A stretch of 64,000 bases of DNA, from NCBI GenBank assembly GCA_019914995.1, contig CM034128.1, positions 7,132,501 to 7,196,500 of the forward strand, read 5' to 3'. Position 1 is the stretch's first letter, and the number at the start of each line of letters is the position of its first letter. Positions 35,592 to 47,400 of the stretch are shown one piece after another. A program made the position numbers and the translations under genes. Origin of the DNA: Acanthochlamys bracteata. Taxonomy: Eukaryota; Streptophyta; Magnoliopsida; Pandanales; Velloziaceae. The notes under the pieces are model-generated. The model searched no databases, was not told where the DNA came from, and was given only the letters and a program-made list of their open reading frames with translations.

Positions 35592-36995
35592 GGTGGGTGT
35601 ACAGAGTGAAGCAAGAAGAACACTTTTCCCAACCACGTTATAAAGCTAGACTGGTTGTCAAGGGATTCAGGCAAAAGAAAGGTATTGATTTCGATGAAAT
35701 CTTTTCTCCCGTTGTTAAGATGTCATCTATACGTGTGGTTTTGGGTTTAGCAGCTAGTCTTGACTTGGAGATTGAGCAGATGGACATCAAGACTACTTTT
35801 CTGCATGGTGACTTAGACAAAAAAATTTACATGCAGCAACCAGAAAGTTTAGAAGTAAAAGGAAAAGAGGATTATGTGTGCAAGTTGAACAAAAATCTTT
35901 ATGGACCGAAACAGGCACCGAGACAGTGGTATAAGAAGTTTGAGTCTGTTATGGGAGAGCAAGGCTACCGGAACAACTTCTGATCACTATGTTTTTGTTC
36001 AGAGATTCTCTGATGATTATTTTATTATATTGCTGCTTTATGTTGATGACATATTGATTGTTGGTAGGAATGCTTCTAGAATTGACAGATTGAAGAAGCA
36101 ATTGAGTAAATTCTTTGCTATGAAGGATTTAGGACCAGCAAAGCAAATTCTTGGTATTCGGATTGATCGAGACAGAGTAGCCAAGAAGTTATATATGTCA
36201 CAAAAGCAATATATTGATAAGGTGCTTGAAAGATTTAATATAGATTAGGCTAAAGTGGTTAGCTCTCTTCTTCCTACTCACTTTAAGTTAAGCACCGAGC
36301 AGTGCCCTTCTACAGATCAGGAGAAGGTAGACATGGAAAGAGTTCCATATGCTTCAGTAGTAGGAAGTTTGATGTATTCAATGGTGTGCACGAGAAGAGA
36401 CATTGCTTACGCAGTTGATGTTGTTAGCCGCTTTCTATCAAATTCAGGAAAGGAGCATTGGGATGTAGTGAAGTGGATTATGAGATATCTACGAGGTACT
36501 ACTGATTTGAGACTCACCTTTGGAGGTGGAAAACCAGTGCTTGTGGGCTATACAGATTCAGATATGGCGGGAGATGTTGATTCCAGAAAGTCTACTTCGG
36601 GTTATTTGATTATATTTTCAGGTGGAACTGTATCTTGGCAATCGAAACTGCAGAAATGTGTTGCACTTTCTACGACTGAGGCAGAGTATATTGCAGCAAC
36701 TGAAGCTGGTAAGGAGTTATTGTGGTTGAAAAAGTTTATTCAGGAGCTCGGTTTCAAGCAACAACGTTATGTGCTACTTTGTTATAATCAAAGTGCAATT
36801 CACCTGGTAAGAATTCTAATTTTCATGCAAGATCAAAGCACATTGATGTGAGGTATCATTGGTTAAGAGATGCTCTCAATGACAACTTGTTTGAATCTGA
36901 GAAGATTCACACCGATCTCAATGGCTCTGATATGTTGACGAAGACACTACCAAGAGAAAAGCTTGAAATTTGCCGTTTGATCGCCGGGATGGCGA
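35592..36995 (+). pseudogene. Copia reverse transcriptase and RNase H, broken
   Basis: The coding text begins mid-domain at WVYRVKQEE and runs ARLVVKGFRQKKGIDFDEIF, SPVVKMSSIRVVLGLAA, QMDIKTTFLHGDL and LYGPKQAPRQWY. The catalytic YVDD box is at 36039-36050 (LLLYVDDILIVG). Then follow DLGPAKQILGI and the RNase H part (GSLMYSMVCTRRDIAYAV, GYTDSDMAGDVDSRKSTSGY, LSTTEAEYIAATEAGKELLW, SKHIDVRYHWLRD, DMLTKTLPREKLE). Frame changes near 35950-35980 and 36806, and a TAG at 36246-36248, disrupt it. It matches the plant Tork/Tnt1-like copia group; the conserved YVDD is intact although the gene is not. Confidence 0.9.
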
Positions 36996-37026
36996 TTCCC
37001 TCCACATAGTCGAAAAGGGAGAGATT

Positions 37027-37571
37027 TGTTGGGTTTTTTCTCTTTTGTGGAGGTGACCCAAAATCCATATGGTTAAAACCCATATGAAGAGGTAAGGATA
37101 TTTTTGTCTTTTTCTTTTTAAAATGAATCTTTAGGGTTTGTAAACCCTATGCTGCAGCCACCACCAAGAACAAGAAAAAAAAGGAGAAAATAGGATAAGT
37201 TATTATCTTGTTGTCCAGTTTGATCAAACGCCGGATGAATGTCGATTTGACGTCCGATTGAGCTGAAATTTGGTCAGCGTGTTTCCGGCGGATAGTTCTT
37301 CAATCTGAACGGTGGAGATCATATTCGGAGTTCTCTACGTGCAGATCCATACGTATTTGTGAAGCCACCGATTTGGATAAGATCTCTCTAATTCTCTTTT
37401 ACGGTTTGCCAAGATTGTTGAATTTTGAGATATATGGTTGTATACCTCTAGTTTTAGCTAGAGAAAACTTGTGTATTTCCATTATTGTGATAGTGGAGGT
37501 TTGTTGGTTGCCGTAGTTTTTACTCCTTACATTGAGGAGATTTTTCACGTAAATTGTTTGTGTTTATGTGC
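37027..37571 (+). repeat. 3' LTR of the copia element
   Basis: It aligns throughout with 34998-35546, differing by scattered substitutions and small indels (for example a shortened purine tract near 37165-37190). The shared core GTCCGATTGAGCTGAAATTT is at 37252-37271. Confidence 0.85.
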
Positions 37572-37576
37572 TTCTT

Positions 37577-38532
37577 GAAATCCTCAACCCTAGAAGCCAA
37601 TTCGCCCCACATAATCGACGTAATATAGTAATGGTCGAGACAATCCAAGTGAAATGAAACTTATAACATTCATAATAGGTCCATTGAATTACAATGCAAT
37701 TGACCATTGCCTAGAATTTACAACTTAGCCCTCAAGAATGATCATTCAGTTACTCTAATGATCGCAACCTTTAACTTCATAGCAGTGTATAGGTTCACTT
37801 CATGTGACAGCTAATACACTTATTGATCAAAATCCTTAAAATTGAGCAAGATGCTGCAATCAAAAGTCATAACAATCACAGTGATCACAACAAATACCTG
37901 CTGCAATCAAGTTTTGAAAATCACTGCCATTTTAGCTAATTTATACTGCAATGAAAGTTTATTAAAATCACAATCAATACATGCTCCGATCACACCCAAA
38001 ATTTAATCGATATATCATGCGATCAACTCATAAAAATGAAAGCAATTGCCGCTAATACATGCTATTATCAACACAGTAAAAAAAGTTTTTTCAGCCAACC
38101 AATCTGTAATCAACATCCATAAAGATCAGAATATTCACAACCACCAGATGTTATGACCTAAGCTGTAAAAATAACATCCATTGTAGCTAATAAATGCTAC
38201 AATCATAACACAAAAGAAAAACTACAATTTTCAGTCAATACATGATACGATCACATCCAATTTTTAGCCAACCAATTTATAACTAAGATGTTTGAAAATC
38301 ATAGCGGTCACAGCCAATGCTGCGACCAAGCCATGAAATTCACAGCCATTGCAACTAGTACATGTTGCAACTAAAACCCAACAAAATAGTCACAACATTT
38401 AAAGCTACTAGGATACTTCCATACCAAGACATGAAAAAGCACATAACCACAGCCACCAAAAGCTACGACTAAGGCACGACTTCTGATTGCAGCTGGTCAA
38501 AACCCATCAAATTCATAATCATCATTGCATAC
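37577..38532. repeat. Degenerate tandem repeat with the word AATACATGCTGCAATCA
   Basis: Between about 37850 and 38380 variants of one phrase recur at irregular 50-130 bp steps: AATACCTGCTGCAATCA, CAATACATGCTCCGATCACA, CTAATACATGCTATTATCA, CTAATAAATGCTACAATCA, CAATACATGATACGATCACA, GCCAATGCTGCGACCAAG and CTAGTACATGTTGCAACTAA. Neighbouring words (CACAGCCATT, TTTTAGCCAACCAAT) recur too. No coding frame spans the region. This looks like an old, strongly diverged satellite-like array directly abutting the copia target site. Confidence 0.5.
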
Positions 38533-39111
38533 TGTTGGAAATACCAAGTATGTTCGATTGTCGATAGACGTAGCGAAAATATAAAACATACTTAAGGATC
38601 TTGCGTAAGCAATATAAGAATTGAGACAAGAGCAAAACAAATACAAAGATAAGTTTACGTGGGGAAAAATAAAAAAAATCCCACTGAAAGACAAACTAGC
38701 ATTCAAAGAAATCATTAAACCAAAGCAATTTATAAAACTCTTGTGTTACAATTTAAATTTGAACTCTCACTATTTATTTTGCTTCTATCTCTCACACTTG
38801 ATATCGTGAGTGATGTGAATGATCTTGATCATTTTCATGTTCCAAACAAATATATCTTATTCATATATATAATGCCTCAACGAGACTTTTGAACTTCCAA
38901 ATAGTTGTCTTTCAATCTTCCTATTAATTGTTTAAGTCTTTTGTCCTTCCATTTTTCAAAAGATGCTTCAAAATTTTTAACTTTTGGCTTTCCAACTTCT
39001 TGGGTGATAGTTTATCTTTCTTAACCTTTGGTATTCCAATATAAATGCAAATTTAATTTATTACATTCTAATGAATAACTAATTTATATAGTAATTTTAC
39101 AATGTCTAACA
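38533..39111 (-). mobile_element. Probable solo LTR (copia-like)
   Basis: The segment runs from TGTTGGAAATACCAAGTATG to AATGTCTAACA. On the minus strand this reads TGTTAGACATTGTAAAATTA to GGTATTTCCAACA, the typical TG...CA ends of plant copia LTRs. The pentamer CATAC lies before the left end (38528-38532) and again at 39110-39114, overlapping the last two bases of the right end, so the exact boundary is uncertain by two bases. No internal coding region or second LTR flanks it. Confidence 0.55.
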
Positions 39112-41408
39112 TACATCTAACTTGCATACAGCTAATTTGTCATACATCCAAAAAGTTACGAGAATCATAGTTGACAAGTGATTCATAACTTTAACTAACT
39201 GAAATCAACGACGCAACGACGAGTTGACATTGGAAAAGAAAAAATAAAATATTAGGGTTTCAGCCGACATGCTAACTAGTTCGATTCGGTGTTGAAGAAG
39301 AAACCACGAAAGATCAGCGTAGAGAGGAGGCCGAAAGAAGAAAAGCTAAGAAATGTGTGTCTGCCATTGATATAGGTATGTGATTTTAGTATTTCATTTA
39401 TATACACATTATGTTATCATGATTATTATATTTAACTAAACAATTGTTATCGACTTAATATTTTATCGAACTAATATATACATTTATTGACATAATTTCT
39501 ATGTTGGCGATCTAATTTATATATTTATCGACTAATTTATATGTTATCAACTTAATTTAGGTTTTCACAACTTAATTTATACATTTATCAACTTAATAAG
39601 AGCATTTCAGATTTTTTAATAGAAATTTATTTTACATACTCGTCACTTTACTATTCTATCTATATAAGGCTAACTCTCTACCCTTCAATACTTTTACTAA
39701 TAATATCTAAAAAATGAAAGCAAATGATTACCTTTCCCTTGCTTTTCACTCTATAATTTCATCTTTATTATTCTTCCTGCTCCTTACTATCTTGTTATTC
39801 AAATAGAGTGCGAGGGTGGAATAAAAGCAATATGTGTAGACTAGTAAACAATAGAACTCTGTATACCCTTTTGGTAAAAATAAATTTGTTTTTGAGATTT
39901 TTTTATATATTTTAAGGACTTCACGAAACGAGCTTATGAATTAATTATACACAAAGCCGAGTCCAACAGACAAGCAAGCAAAACACTGCTTTCGAAAGTT
40001 GTCATATACTATCACCCAAAAAAGAAAGTTGTCATAATCACTTTTCCAACAGTCCGTAAAAGCAAAGAATATCTGATAAAAGTATCATAGAAATCAGTAA
40101 GCATTTAAAATTTGTAACCGCCGAAGCGCATCAACTACAAATGTTCCATATCATCAACTTCCGCTGACGCAGCGCCATCGGCTCAAAGGATTTGCGCAGG
40201 CATATAGCTCATGAAAGTCACCTGCTATTAGTCAAAAACTAACTGTATGTTCCGGTACAACAATAATCAATTGTCATGGTATAGCAGTAAACACATGCAG
40301 TAAGAAACACTTGCTAAATACTCTTTCCAACCAAAGCAGCACCTTACCGGGTTGCTTGGTGCTCAGCACAGGCAATATCGACCTCGTTCCCAGTACAATA
40401 AGTAAATACCGTTAACAACATCACAGATGTAAAGATCAACTAGTGTTGCTAAGAGTAAAATCTTCCAGGACATAAATATGCAAAGTAGAGCAGGTTCCCA
40501 AAGTGAAAACTAGTTCCGATTATAACTTGTGAATCACTTCACTAGGAGTTCCAACTACAAAGAACTTTAGGTTTTATGCCCAAAGATGCAACCCATAAGC
40601 AGAGAATGCCGATGAAAGTACATAAGGGTCACCGTAAAAGTAACTGCAAAAGAAAAATTACTCCAAGAACTATGTAAATCGTTCATTATTTTTGCAAAGT
40701 TCACCATAAGAAACATTGCGGCACTGACATCGTTGCTGTATAATATGAAGTTAGTTCAGGAATATACAGCGAACTCATTCTTCAAAAGAAACAAACTGAA
40801 CATCCAAACACACCAAATTAGAAACTTTTAAGAACTTTTGGGCCATATTCTTCCTGAAACTATATTGTAGAACTAAACCTTAGCTCTCAAATACGGATGG
40901 AAACTATCCATAAATTATGAGCCTATTGTAGGAACATATTGCCTAGTTCCGTATTTAATAACTTCCTAAAAGACCTTGGTCGCATGGGCGTGGCATAGCT
41001 TCATAATATAAGTGCAAATTGATTAACCAAAAGTAATGCGAATTAATGACTTAGCTGATGTAAACCTCAAACAAAGTATCTGGGCATAAGAGAAACGATG
41101 CAGAAAGAAATGGTGTTCCTACAAAAAACGTGCCTGGAAATTAGCTGCCGCATTCACCTTTTGATTCACCAACACAAGCAGCAAGATCAAAATTTTATAG
41201 ATAGAACAGCACTTTAAGCTGCCTGGCAAGAATTCAGCTGCATCACTGAAGCCTATGGACGTGAAGCCCAATTGACTTGTGATAGCAACAACCAGGAGGA
41301 TAATCACTATTACACAAGGCAGTATCAGAAAGACATACACATCCTTCATGGTTAAGATGAAAAAGTACTGTACAGGGAAGAAAGAAAAAGATGTTAAACT
41401 GCTTTCTC
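39112..41408. other. Intergenic DNA and 3' region of the NERD-like gene
   Basis: 39447-39605 is a short tandem array (listed separately). About 40100-41408 has the composition of plant transcribed non-coding DNA and probably includes the 3' untranslated region of the minus-strand NERD-like gene. The minus-strand frame at 41119-41433 overlaps the stop codon in another phase and is not a gene. A TTAGGGTTT sequence sits at about 39250. Confidence 0.5.
39447..39605. repeat. Tandem repeat of about 20 bp, ATCGACTTAATTTATA type
   Basis: About eight degenerate copies follow one another: TATCGACTTAATATT, TATCGAACTAATATATACAT, TATTGACATAATTTCTATG, GCGATCTAATTTATATAT, TATCGACTAATTTATATG, TATCAACTTAATTTAGG, CACAACTTAATTTATACAT and TATCAACTTAATAAG. 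Period is roughly 18-22 bp. Confidence 0.75.
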
Positions 41409-44400
41409 CTATGAACGGTGTACCCAATTGCAATATGCTCCTTTCTTGCAGTGACCATTCTCATGGAACCAACAGATCCCTGAGGGTTCTCCAGGTCCGC
41501 TAGACTGTGTGTTGTTCCAGGAATTGATACCACCACCATGGCCTGGCCCACCACCAGCAAAGTTTCTCTCGCTGTGCGTATAGTTGTCATCTCTATTGCG
41601 CTTCTCTTGAGAGTTCCAGGCATTAGGATTTCTGGCTGAAGGATCCACAGGTATGTTCACAGATGATCCGGTTGCCCAGCCAGCATTCGTATTTGAATTT
41701 CCTTGTGGCAGAGCTGCCCAATTTAGGTTCTGAGCTGTATTTGCAGGCGCTGAAGTTGAACCACTTTGTGGGTACATGTTTAAACCAGTGTTTACTGTTG
41801 TATTCGTTGGTGTTGGAGCTCCCCACCCAGCAATTGCACTGTTTCCTTGTACGGGTGTCGACCAACCTGGGTTGGTGTTTGAATTTGGTTGAGCTACGAA
41901 ACCAACATTCATGTTTCCACTGGCTTGAGCAGGTATTCCCCAAGCCATGTTCATAGCTCCGGGAACTGCTGTACCCCCCCATCCAGTGCTAAAGTTCCCA
42001 TGTAAAGGTGCACTCCAACTCAAGTTTCCTTGTACCGCTGCATTTTCTGGAACTGAGTTGACATTCTGAGGAACAACTCCGCAGGCTACCATCGATTGCT
42101 CTGCAGACAAATTCACTTCATACCCAGAAGGTATTGAAGGTCTCGAATTATCAAAAGAATGTGATTGATTGGATTGGTCACTACCTCCAAACTGTTTTGA
42201 AGGCGGAGTAGGAGATGGCATTGACAGCTCGCTGCCCTTTGACTGAAATTGTGTTTCTGTGTTACCAGAGTTCAAATGCTCCAAACCAGCAAGATCCAAC
42301 CCCTCCTTTTGTGATTGATTCTGTTGCCAGTCATTCATTTTAGAGGCTCCAGACGAGCCCAAATTCTGAGACTCTTCCTTTGGAGAAGAAATTGGTGACC
42401 ATACTTGAGCATCGGAGCCTGACTTGGGATCTGAAGAGGCGTGTGTTGACTGAGCCTCTTGTTGCCCTCCTTGTCCTGCTTGAGATAATGATACTTTGGA
42501 TGTGTCAGCTTGAGCTTTATCAGCGTCCTGGTTCTCGTCACCTCCAGCAGAAACAGAGGACTTAGACTGAAAGTCTTTGCCTGCAGAGCATGAACTAGGT
42601 AAATCTGAATTCTTATGTGAAGAAATAAGAATCTAGTAACTCACCAGTTACAGTTCCAATGCTAGTAGTTGTTTTTGCAGTTTCAGGGTGCTTCTTGCCA
42701 GTATCAACATCAGCGAAACTTTTTACCTCACTGGAAACAGGACCTTGAGGGCTGTGTCTGGAGCGTGGCATATCATTTTTTGGTTGCTGCTGAAGTTTGG
42801 GAGTTGGATTAGCAAAATCACTTCCTACATTGGAGCCACTACCAATTGTTGGATTAGTTAACTGGCTTGTTGTATCTCCATGGACATACGGTCCAAACGG
42901 ACTAACCTCCAGATGTGAAGCTTGAAGGTTGCTTACAGAATGTACTCCCTCAGTATACTGTGCCGATATAGGTTGTAACATTGTCCCTGCATTATTCATC
43001 GAAACAGCAGCACTACTCAATCCCCAGCCAGTAACTTGGTATGCTGCTGGCATACTTGCAGTAGGTATATTGTTTAGTGCTGCTGCCATACCGCCACTTG
43101 GTACATTGTTCATTACAGGAGCTTGATATGTCTCATTACCATTTGCAGTTCCTGACCAACCAGAGCTCATAGATTGAACAAAAACAGAAGATTGGTTTGC
43201 CAGAGTTTGACCTCCATTCCAGCCAGCAGTGCTTGGCTGTGGAGTTGGAGTAGTATTATTAAATGAATTACTTGTCCACTGAGTTGAGGGGGAATTTCCA
43301 GGTTGGACTTTCCAATTTGCCCCAGAAGAACTTTGATTTGAAGAATCCCAACTAGAATGATGCCTTTCACGACTCCCACTACTAGGATGAAATCCGCTAG
43401 ATCTATTCCTTAAACTACTGTTGTCCAGATTCCCATGCCATTGATTAGAATTTCCTCCACGATCACCTCTACCTCGATATTGTGGAGACCGATATGAATT
43501 CCCTGCAACCGAAGCTCCTGTCCTAGGGCTATTCTGGCCTTGTTGCCCAGACCAGGCATTACTATGGACTGCTGATTCCAAGCCTCTAGGAGAATCAACT
43601 ATTTCTGTTTTGCGGCCAGACCAGGTTGATGGCTGACTGACCCAATTTTCAGCTTTCACAGAACCACTGTTAGTGGCAGAAGAGTTAGTATCGTTCTGAT
43701 CTCTATTCCAGATTAGGGCATTTTGCTTGTTGTCTGTCCATGTTGTGTTGGTGCTGCCTATGCTCTGATTACCTTGCAAATTACTTCCACTGGAAGGAGC
43801 GACCATGACACTCTGCCGTGCATCAAGCTGAGGCAAAGCCTTTTGAAATTTACCGCTGAGAGCATCTGTCAGCAAAATGGAATCTTCCTGTCTCCCAGAT
43901 GTTCTCCATATGCTGAGAGTAGAAGGAAAATATCCAGTTGTATTCCACTTCCTCAACTGCGACATTGAAAAAGGACCTTGGATCTTTCCTGAAGGGTCTT
44001 TATAGTGCCACATCTTTTCATTCTCATCGATGCTTAATGGTGATGGGAGTCCACTAGGTGCAGATACTGTTTCTGGCAAAATCCCAGATGATTGTCTAGT
44101 TGGGCTGCCATGGGCTTTTGGTACAACCCAGCTTGACGGTATATCTTTTACTGGACCTGCTAATATCCTATCACTAGCATCCTTGCAAATGTTTGTGCTT
44201 TTCTTTGACCAGCTAGAACTTGAAAGAGAGCCTACACTTCCAGGAGAAGTCACATCCTTTCCCTTCTTAAAAGGTGAAACTTCACCCATTTGATCATGGA
44301 AATCTGCACATATTAAGGAACATATGACTCAAGAAATTGAGACAAAGAACTAAAGATGAAAACCAAAGTTCCTACACACAAGCAAATCTGCAATACCTCT

Positions 44401-47400
44401 TTTAACATCAGGCACAGCCTCTTCCTCGGCAGACTCATAATCTGGGTCCATATTGGGATCAGAATGTATTTCAGGGACCTCGTTCAACCTGCGGGCACGT
44501 TCCTCAGGTGTACTGAGAAGCTGTAGCTTTTCCACACATTCTCTAAGCGTAGAACACAATTAAGGATAACCAAACTTGATTTCAAATGTCCATTGACCTA
44601 GAAGAACTTAAACAAGGACAGTATTTTGAAACTTGCTATAATATGATCAATGACTAGTATCCCCACTCAGCATCAAAACTAATTTAAGATAACAAAGAAG
44701 TGGCTAGAGAAAGAATGGGTGTCCAGAAATGATTATGTTTCATTTGCTTGTACTTGCAAAGACAATAGGAAAAAGGTCGAAAGAACCAGTGAGGAACAGA
44801 AGACATACTAGACAGTGCCCTGAGAGAGCTACCTTGTGCTTGAAAATATATGAAGCCATAATGAAGAGAAGACATACCCTCAACAGCTGAAAATACATGA
44901 AGCCATAATGAAGAGCACATATCCAAAGTAGATGGAATCCAAACCTAACATGCATGGAACAACTTGCACTATCTGAAATATATGTTACTCAACATATTAA
45001 CTATGCTAAGTACTCAATAGCAATGCACAAGCATTTCTCTGTGTCTTCAGCTGATAGCCATTGATATGAGACACTGAATTTTGTTATTCCTAAGTTTTAG
45101 GCACAATAAGGTTGGAGGATAAATATCAACTTGTTTAAGAGCTAGGAATATTTTTTTATTATTTAGGTGCCGTTTGGATAGACTTAGTTGAAAACAGTAA
45201 AATAAGAGTGTTTGGATGAACAACTTATAAGTTACTTTTTCAACTTATAAGTCACAAAAATAAAAGTTACATTGAGCAACTTTTCCAAAACTTTTTTGTT
45301 TGTTTGGAAAAAAATAACATTATTAACCCTGTTAAGTTAACATTATTATCCCTCCCCTATATATATGTATACGTATATACATATATATAGGGGAGGGATA
45401 GGGGCACTCCCTTCCCAGTTTATGGTCGGGGTGACCTCCAAATTCAATCTCCACCATTGGATATGAAAAACTATGAGTTAGAAACATATCCATAAAATTT
45501 CAGCTCAATCGGACTACGAATTCACATTCATCCGGTCACTTGATCAAGATGACAGAAAGTAAGAAAACTTAAAAATATATATTGTATCATTTTTGTCATC
45601 TTGATCAAGTGACCGGATGGGCGTGAATTCGTAGTCCGATTGAGCTGAAATTTTATGGATATATTTTTAACTCATAATTCTTTATATCCAACGGTGGAAA
45701 TTGAATTTGGAGGTCACCCCGACCATAAACCGGAGAGAGAGTGCCCGAAAGTGCCCCTAAGGAGGGAGTGCCCCTATCCCTCCCTTATAAAAGATATTTT
45801 AGTCTTTGTCAAACACCTTATTCAACTTTTTTTTTAAAAAGTTTTCAGCTACTTTTTTTTAAAAAAAATAAAAAAAGTAACTTTTGTAATAAAAGTTAAA
45901 ACTTTTAATTTTAGCCAAACGGCCTCTTAACAAATTGCCGTTATGATTTGGTTGCAAAGGACAAATACTTGAAAGGAGTCTTCGTAAATATAACTAGCTA
46001 ACCTACAGCGCAAGCAAAAACCTCCTGCAAACACCCAGAGAGTAGAAGAGTACGAATGGGACCAGAACATAATACACATTTGCAGATTATTAAATTCAGC
46101 AATCTTATATTCATAGAAAATGATCTCATCTGTTCATCTCAAGAATTAAATCACAAATCAGTTACAAAAAAGAAAAACTCAGAAGGAACAACAATGTCTT
46201 ATGTATTGGAACTGAAATTTTTTACTAAATTCATGATGATGGATTGATCAAACTTTTAGCCACAGTGCGCTTTGAGATTGCTAAATTCTAAAATGCAAGT
46301 TCTGCTTGACAAAATCTATCTCTTGGACTTCTACCCAAACTTTAAGTAGGAACATTTGTTAATTCTTCAAACTTGGTTAATGCAAAATTTGTAGATCACG
46401 CTTCTATAAACTATACAATTTTGATATGAACTCCAAACTGATGAATACGATTTCCAATCACTCATGCTGATAGGTGCAGTATATTTAGTGAGTGTACTAC
46501 AAAGACGCAACTCACTTCAGATACCAATCCAATGCCTACATGAAAGCCCATGTTTAAACACTGTGACTGAAGTAATCTTTACACAAAGGTCGCAAACCAC
46601 CTCAAAACACCTATATTATAAACTATTACTTACACTATATATGGAATAAAGGACATATCTAACACCTATTAGAACACTCCTACTAGAAAAACATAGCACA
46701 CCATTTTTATCAAAATGTGCTAAAATCTTTCAGACAACATATAGGTAACTTCATCCAAAGAGCTGTAGCTGTAGAACCATTTGTTGGAGTGCGCAAATAT
46801 GTCACTAGTTAAACCATATAAAAGACTACATGATACATTATGTTGTGATGCACCAACCACATGGCACCAATGGTAACTGTTGTTTCGAGGAACCCATAGG
46901 ATTCAGCGTGTCAATCTCTATATGTCCAAATTTCACGAGTACCTAAGAATATTCTTATGAATTTCACTGATCCCTATACACAAGTTGCAGCTAAAAATGA
47001 GACCTTCTTGGGCACGTGAAAGCCCGTGTCATACTTGGACACCCCTATAGTGGTCAAACTCTACTAGCAGGAAAATGGTTCATTCATACCAATTAATTTA
47101 AGCTATTGTTCTTTTATTTAAATTTTAGATCACACTCACTCCAGATCTTTCAGTTGACAATAAAGCTTCAACTGATTGTAGATTTAACACATCGGAAGAG
47201 ACGTATATTTAGAAAGAGAGTTCAAAGGTTCTATCATAATTTGTTAAATTGAACTTCATTATTGGACTTTCACAACTTAAAAATTAAATGAGTGAGAATA
47301 ATACTATGTAATCCACCTCTAAGAAACATTAAAATCTATTTAGAAAACATATTTAAAATAATCCATCTTGCGGAGATATAACTTCAGGAATGACAAGATT

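Larger units (their letters stand above)
34993..37576 (+). mobile_element. Internally deleted Ty1/copia retrotransposon with both LTRs and target duplication
   Basis: LTRs of about 549 bp (34998-35546) and 545 bp (37027-37571) are colinear. TTCTT stands immediately before the 5' LTR (34993-34997) and immediately after the 3' LTR (37572-37576), a 5-bp target duplication. A polypurine tract (AAAAGGGAGAGATT) precedes the 3' LTR. Only reverse transcriptase and RNase H coding sequence remains between the LTRs; gag, protease and integrase are gone, and no tRNA-type primer site such as TGGTATCAGAGC is visible. It cannot move on its own. LTR divergence is low enough to align by eye but clearly above zero, so this is not a brand-new insertion. 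Confidence 0.9.
45166..45926. mobile_element. Harbinger-like MITE flanked by TTA, holding an inner foldback
   Basis: The left end GGTGCCGTTTGG and the right end CCAAACGGCCTC are inverted repeats (10 of 12 matching). TTA lies directly outside both (45163-45165 and 45927-45929), the PIF/Harbinger target duplication. The outer arms also mirror each other (ACTTTTTCAACTTATAAG and AAAAGTAACTTTTGTAATAA type words). The middle, about 45348-45786, is a separate inserted element. Outer length without the insert would be about 320 bp. Confidence 0.7.

Noticed and set aside
37850..38380. Possible CRISPR-like spacing of repeats
   Set aside because: Repeats are strongly degenerate with irregular spacing, and the sequence is eukaryotic; it is a decayed tandem repeat.
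42929..44293. Open frames on both strands overlapping NERD exon 10
   Set aside because: Other-frame shadows of the GYF/GW-rich exon.
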